NCBI RefSeq assembly: GCF_002943425.1
Contig: NZ_PTRA01000004.1
Coordinates: 327,413 to 391,412 of the forward strand
Origin: Siphonobacter curvatus
GTDB taxonomy: Bacteria > Bacteroidota > Bacteroidia > Cytophagales > Spirosomataceae
Direction of reading: 5' to 3'
Length of the DNA: 64,000 bases
Positions within the stretch are counted from its first letter, which is position 1, and every line of letters starts with the position of its first letter. Shown here piece by piece: positions 61,591 to 64,000 of this stretch. Position numbers and translations under genes: made by a program. Under the pieces are notes generated by a model, which was not told where the DNA came from, did no database searches, and saw nothing but the letters and a program-made list of their open reading frames with translations.

Positions 61591-63546
61591 TCATTCAAAC
61601 TTCGCTTTCACGGTCCCCCCCGGCCAGTCATCCGTTCGGAAGGGGCTTACTGGGAAACCGTCTGCACCATACAGATTGGCATCCACCGGTGAATCCGCCC
61701 AGCCGTAGCGAACCGACGCGATTTTCTGTCCTTTGGGGTGGCTGACGACCACCGTGTTGCCTTTTATTTCGGCTTTGGCGTAATAGAATACGTGATCGTC
61801 GCCGGCCACTTCAAATCCTTTTAAATACCCGTATTTGTCCCGGATCTCTAAACCTGAATCCGCGTATTTGAAGGAAATAACCGCCTGGTTGCCGTTCATT
61901 TGAACGTTGGTAAACAGCGGCGAACGGGGGTTGGCTGGCTGGTTAAAGTCCTGCACCAGAGCCTCTGATGCCAGACGGTGACCTACATCCTGTTTATTGG
62001 TTGGGTGAATATCTTTGGGATTCCCCACATCGGTCGTGACGGCCATTCCCGTTTTCGGCAGCCGTAGCGTCATCGTCTGGGCTTCCCGCAGTTCAGCCCA
62101 GTTACTACCCTGATTGCTGTTTTGCTCGGCTCCATAACTGGAAAGCTGGACGAAATAGAAGGAGAACTCATCCTGCCATTTTTTCCGCCAGTCTGTGATC
62201 AGCAAAGGAAAAGCTTCCCGATACTGATAGGCCCGCCCCGCATTGGTTTCACCCTGATACCAGAGCGTTCCCCGCATTCCGAAAGGTACCAGCGGAGCAA
62301 TCATGGCATTGTATAAACTCGTCGCCACATTGTTACTCAAATGAACGTAGGTATGCGGTTCGGCAAACGAAGGCATCAGTTTCCATTGGTCGTACAGGCT
62401 GATTTTCTGATTTCCTACCTGAACATACAAATCGCTGGTTGAGCCTTCCAATCCGAGCCCGAACCAGGGCAGGTGGACCAGATTACCAAATTTGATAACG
62501 AGGCGGTTCGCTCCTTCCTGCCAGGTACCCGCCGGAATTTTGATGGAACGTACGCCCTTCAACACGCCTTTCGAGACCAGTGTACCGTTAATATACATGT
62601 CGTTCGGACTATCGTTTTCCGCAAGCACCAGCGTTGTTTCCTGCGTACGGGCCTCGGCAGGCAGCTCAATCACGCGGGCCATATAGCCCTGCCCCCGAAA
62701 CGCCCAGATCCCCTTCCAGTCCCACTGACCAATGGGATTATCGGTACTATGCCAGGACGAGAAATCGTAACCAGGCTTGAGATAGGCTTCCTCATCGGCC
62801 CGACTGGGTTGTACGCCTTCCCGCTTGAACAATTGTTTTCTTAGCTTCTGATCGTGTTGGGCATCGGCTTCTTCCCAGGTTTTGGGCAACCGCTGGGCGT
62901 AAGCCTGAAATTCTGGATTCCCCGCCATGCCTTCTTTGCTGATCCAGCCTTCAATTTGAGAGCCACCCCAGGACGAGTGAACCAGACCAATGGGGACTTT
63001 CAGCTTTTGGTATAACTCACGGGCAAAGAAAAAGCCAATGGCCGTAAAACCGCCCACCGTTTCGGGAGAGCTAACTTGCCATTCCCCCTGCGTAAGATCC
63101 GTTTTTGGCTCTAGGCTAACTTCGTGTTCAACCTTGAAATGACGAATCTGCGGAAAATCAGCGTTTATCTTTTCCTCAGCAAACCGATTGGATTGGGCCA
63201 CGGGCCATTCGATATTCGACTGGCCCGAACACAGCCATACTTCACCAATCAGTACATCGTTGACCGCGATCCGTCCTGATTTGGCCTGGGCACTCAGCGT
63301 ATGCGGCCCGCCCGCCTGCAGGGGCTTAAAAAGAACTTTCCAGCTTCCGTCAGCCGCCGCCCGTACGGATTGCGTTTGTCCAGCCAGCGTCACTTTAACC
63401 GTTTCTTTGGGTTGGGCCCAGCCCCAGACCGGGATCGGCTTTTGGCGTTGAAGTACGACGTGATCGGAGAATAAACGGTTGAGCCGAACCTGACTAAAAC
63501 CGATGTTTGCTAGGCATAACAGCAGAACAATAAGCAGCCGTGACAT
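61591..63546 (-). CDS. Sialate O-acetylesterase family protein (SGNH/SASA)
   Basis: A 651-residue secreted carbohydrate esterase from the ATG at 63546 (MSRLLIVLLLCLANIGFSQ signal peptide). RLFSDHVVLQRQKPIPVWG is the standard N-terminal beta domain; Ser110 in CSGQSNIEWPV is the nucleophile; an inserted galactose-binding-like jelly roll (about 270-400) interrupts the hydrolase domain; the catalytic Asp/His are in KDIHPTNKQDVGH. The family removes acetyl groups from sialic acid or plant glycans. Transcribed alone. Confidence 0.95.
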   Translation of the reverse strand: MSRLLIVLLLCLANIGFSQVRLNRLFSDHVVLQRQKPIPVWGWAQPKETVKVTLAGQTQSVRAAADGSWKVLFKPLQAGGPHTLSAQAKSGRIAVNDVLIGEVWLCSGQSNIEWPVAQSNRFAEEKINADFPQIRHFKVEHEVSLEPKTDLTQGEWQVSSPETVGGFTAIGFFFARELYQKLKVPIGLVHSSWGGSQIEGWISKEGMAGNPEFQAYAQRLPKTWEEADAQHDQKLRKQLFKREGVQPSRADEEAYLKPGYDFSSWHSTDNPIGQWDWKGIWAFRGQGYMARVIELPAEARTQETTLVLAENDSPNDMYINGTLVSKGVLKGVRSIKIPAGTWQEGANRLVIKFGNLVHLPWFGLGLEGSTSDLYVQVGNQKISLYDQWKLMPSFAEPHTYVHLSNNVATSLYNAMIAPLVPFGMRGTLWYQGETNAGRAYQYREAFPLLITDWRKKWQDEFSFYFVQLSSYGAEQNSNQGSNWAELREAQTMTLRLPKTGMAVTTDVGNPKDIHPTNKQDVGHRLASEALVQDFNQPANPRSPLFTNVQMNGNQAVISFKYADSGLEIRDKYGYLKGFEVAGDDHVFYYAKAEIKGNTVVVSHPKGQKIASVRYGWADSPVDANLYGADGFPVSPFRTDDWPGGTVKAKFE

Positions 63547-63704
63547 AAAATAATGGTCGAGTAAATGGTATAGGCTTCTTCCCTTTGGAAGCAAGTTTTC
63601 AAAAATAGAAGAAGTTCACATGGCTTCCACTACCTCTACGACTACGTATGCGATTTTGATGGGAAAAGATTAGTACGCGTAAAGACATTTAACCGTTTAA
63701 GGAA

Positions 63705-63736
63705 TAAAAAAATAACCCGAAAGCTTCCGGGTTATT
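63705..63736 (-). terminator. Rho-independent terminator of the histidine kinase gene
   Basis: Near-perfect stem ATAACCCG / CGGGTTAT centred on AGCT, with a T-rich run on the minus strand; 28 bases past the kinase stop codon. Confidence 0.8.
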
Positions 63737-63763
63737 AATGGTAGTATCGTTTTCCAAATACGA

Positions 63764-64000
63764 TTAAACGGCCTTCGGAAAGGCAATGTCAAAGTAAAAG
63801 CGGGAGCCCTGATCCTGCTGACTTTCCACAAAAATCTGACTCTGGTGCAGACTCAGCAGCAAATGCACAATGGCCAAGCCCAGCCCCGTGCCCTTGAACT
63901 TGCGGGTCGTGTCAAGTGAAGCCTGGGAGTACTCCTCAAAAATCTGCTTTAACGACTCCTCGGGAATGCCAATGCCCGTGTCCTGCACTTCAAAGCGAAG
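63764..64000 (-). CDS. Sensor histidine kinase, C-terminal part (rest outside window)
   Basis: Only the last 78 codons are visible. They hold the ATPase end of a HATPase_c domain: VQDTGIGIPEESLKQIFEEY is the G1/F box and KGTGLGLAIVHLLLSLH the G2 box, then GSRFYFDIAFP at the end. There is no receiver domain after it. The frame continues past the window edge, so the sensor part is unknown. Confidence 0.93.
   Translation of the reverse strand, partial: LRFEVQDTGIGIPEESLKQIFEEYSQASLDTTRKFKGTGLGLAIVHLLLSLHQSQIFVESQQDQGSRFYFDIAFPKAV

Overview
The window looks like chromosomal DNA of a Bacteroidota bacterium, most likely of the Cytophagales (Spirosoma/Siphonobacter-like). The reasons are two SusC/RagA TonB receptors and one SusD/RagB lipoprotein, a propeller/Y_Y_Y/LuxR one-component regulator, a TAnnTTTG-type -7 promoter box in front of the tRNA, few recognisable Shine-Dalgarno sequences, and a type III PKS operon of the kind seen in this phylum. 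Genus is inference. No rRNA, CRISPR array, phage or intact transposon was seen.

Layout. 1-3.8 kb: 5' part of a SusC receptor, an SDR dehydrogenase, a membrane/SRPBCC protein and a DoxX-like protein with a twin-CX3C tail. 4.0-10.6 kb: an initiator tRNA-Met followed by a small, partly decayed island (two aldo/keto reductases, AraC and Crp regulators, an SDR, an IS3 transposase remnant) that ends in a displaced 3' half of the same tRNA. 10.6-21 kb: a pectate-lyase-like gene relic, a BamE-like membrane protein, a FdhF/YdeP molybdoenzyme with its FdhD sulfurtransferase, a cupin, an esterase, DUF2200 and several small hypotheticals. 21-31 kb: a large tricorn-type S41 protease, a PNPOx-like flavoprotein, an AI-2E family permease, a GH13 glucosidase, another aldo/keto reductase and an AraC regulator. 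31-44 kb: an SMP-30-like lactonase, a DoxX protein, and a compact polysaccharide utilisation locus in the order regulator - (SusC - SusD - GH16 - GH5), all leftward, probably for a beta-glucan. 44-49 kb: a secreted small protein, a ThuA-like protein, a YhcG/DUF1016 nuclease and a two-subunit molybdenum hydroxylase. 49.5-54.9 kb: a seven-gene overlapping operon (FAD oxidoreductase - methyltransferase - type III PKS - FabZ-like dehydratase - FabF-like ketosynthase - ACP - phosphopantetheinyl transferase). 55-64 kb: LLM flavin oxidoreductase, MarR regulator, aldo/keto reductase, M14 metallopeptidase, sialate O-acetylesterase and the 3' end of a histidine kinase.

How the parts work together. In the PUL the LuxR-type sensor would switch on SusC/SusD import and two secreted glycanases. 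In the PKS operon, dedicated ACP, ketosynthase and dehydratase genes could build or extend an acyl-ACP starter that the type III PKS turns into an alkyl-resorcinol or pyrone, then tailored by the methyltransferase and flavoprotein; the same enzyme trio (PKS, methyltransferase, flavoprotein) is known from the Streptomyces srs operon. This is the most promising uncharacterised system here. The tRNA duplication, several families of short palindromic repeats, and an operator-like motif shared by two loci are the main non-coding signals.
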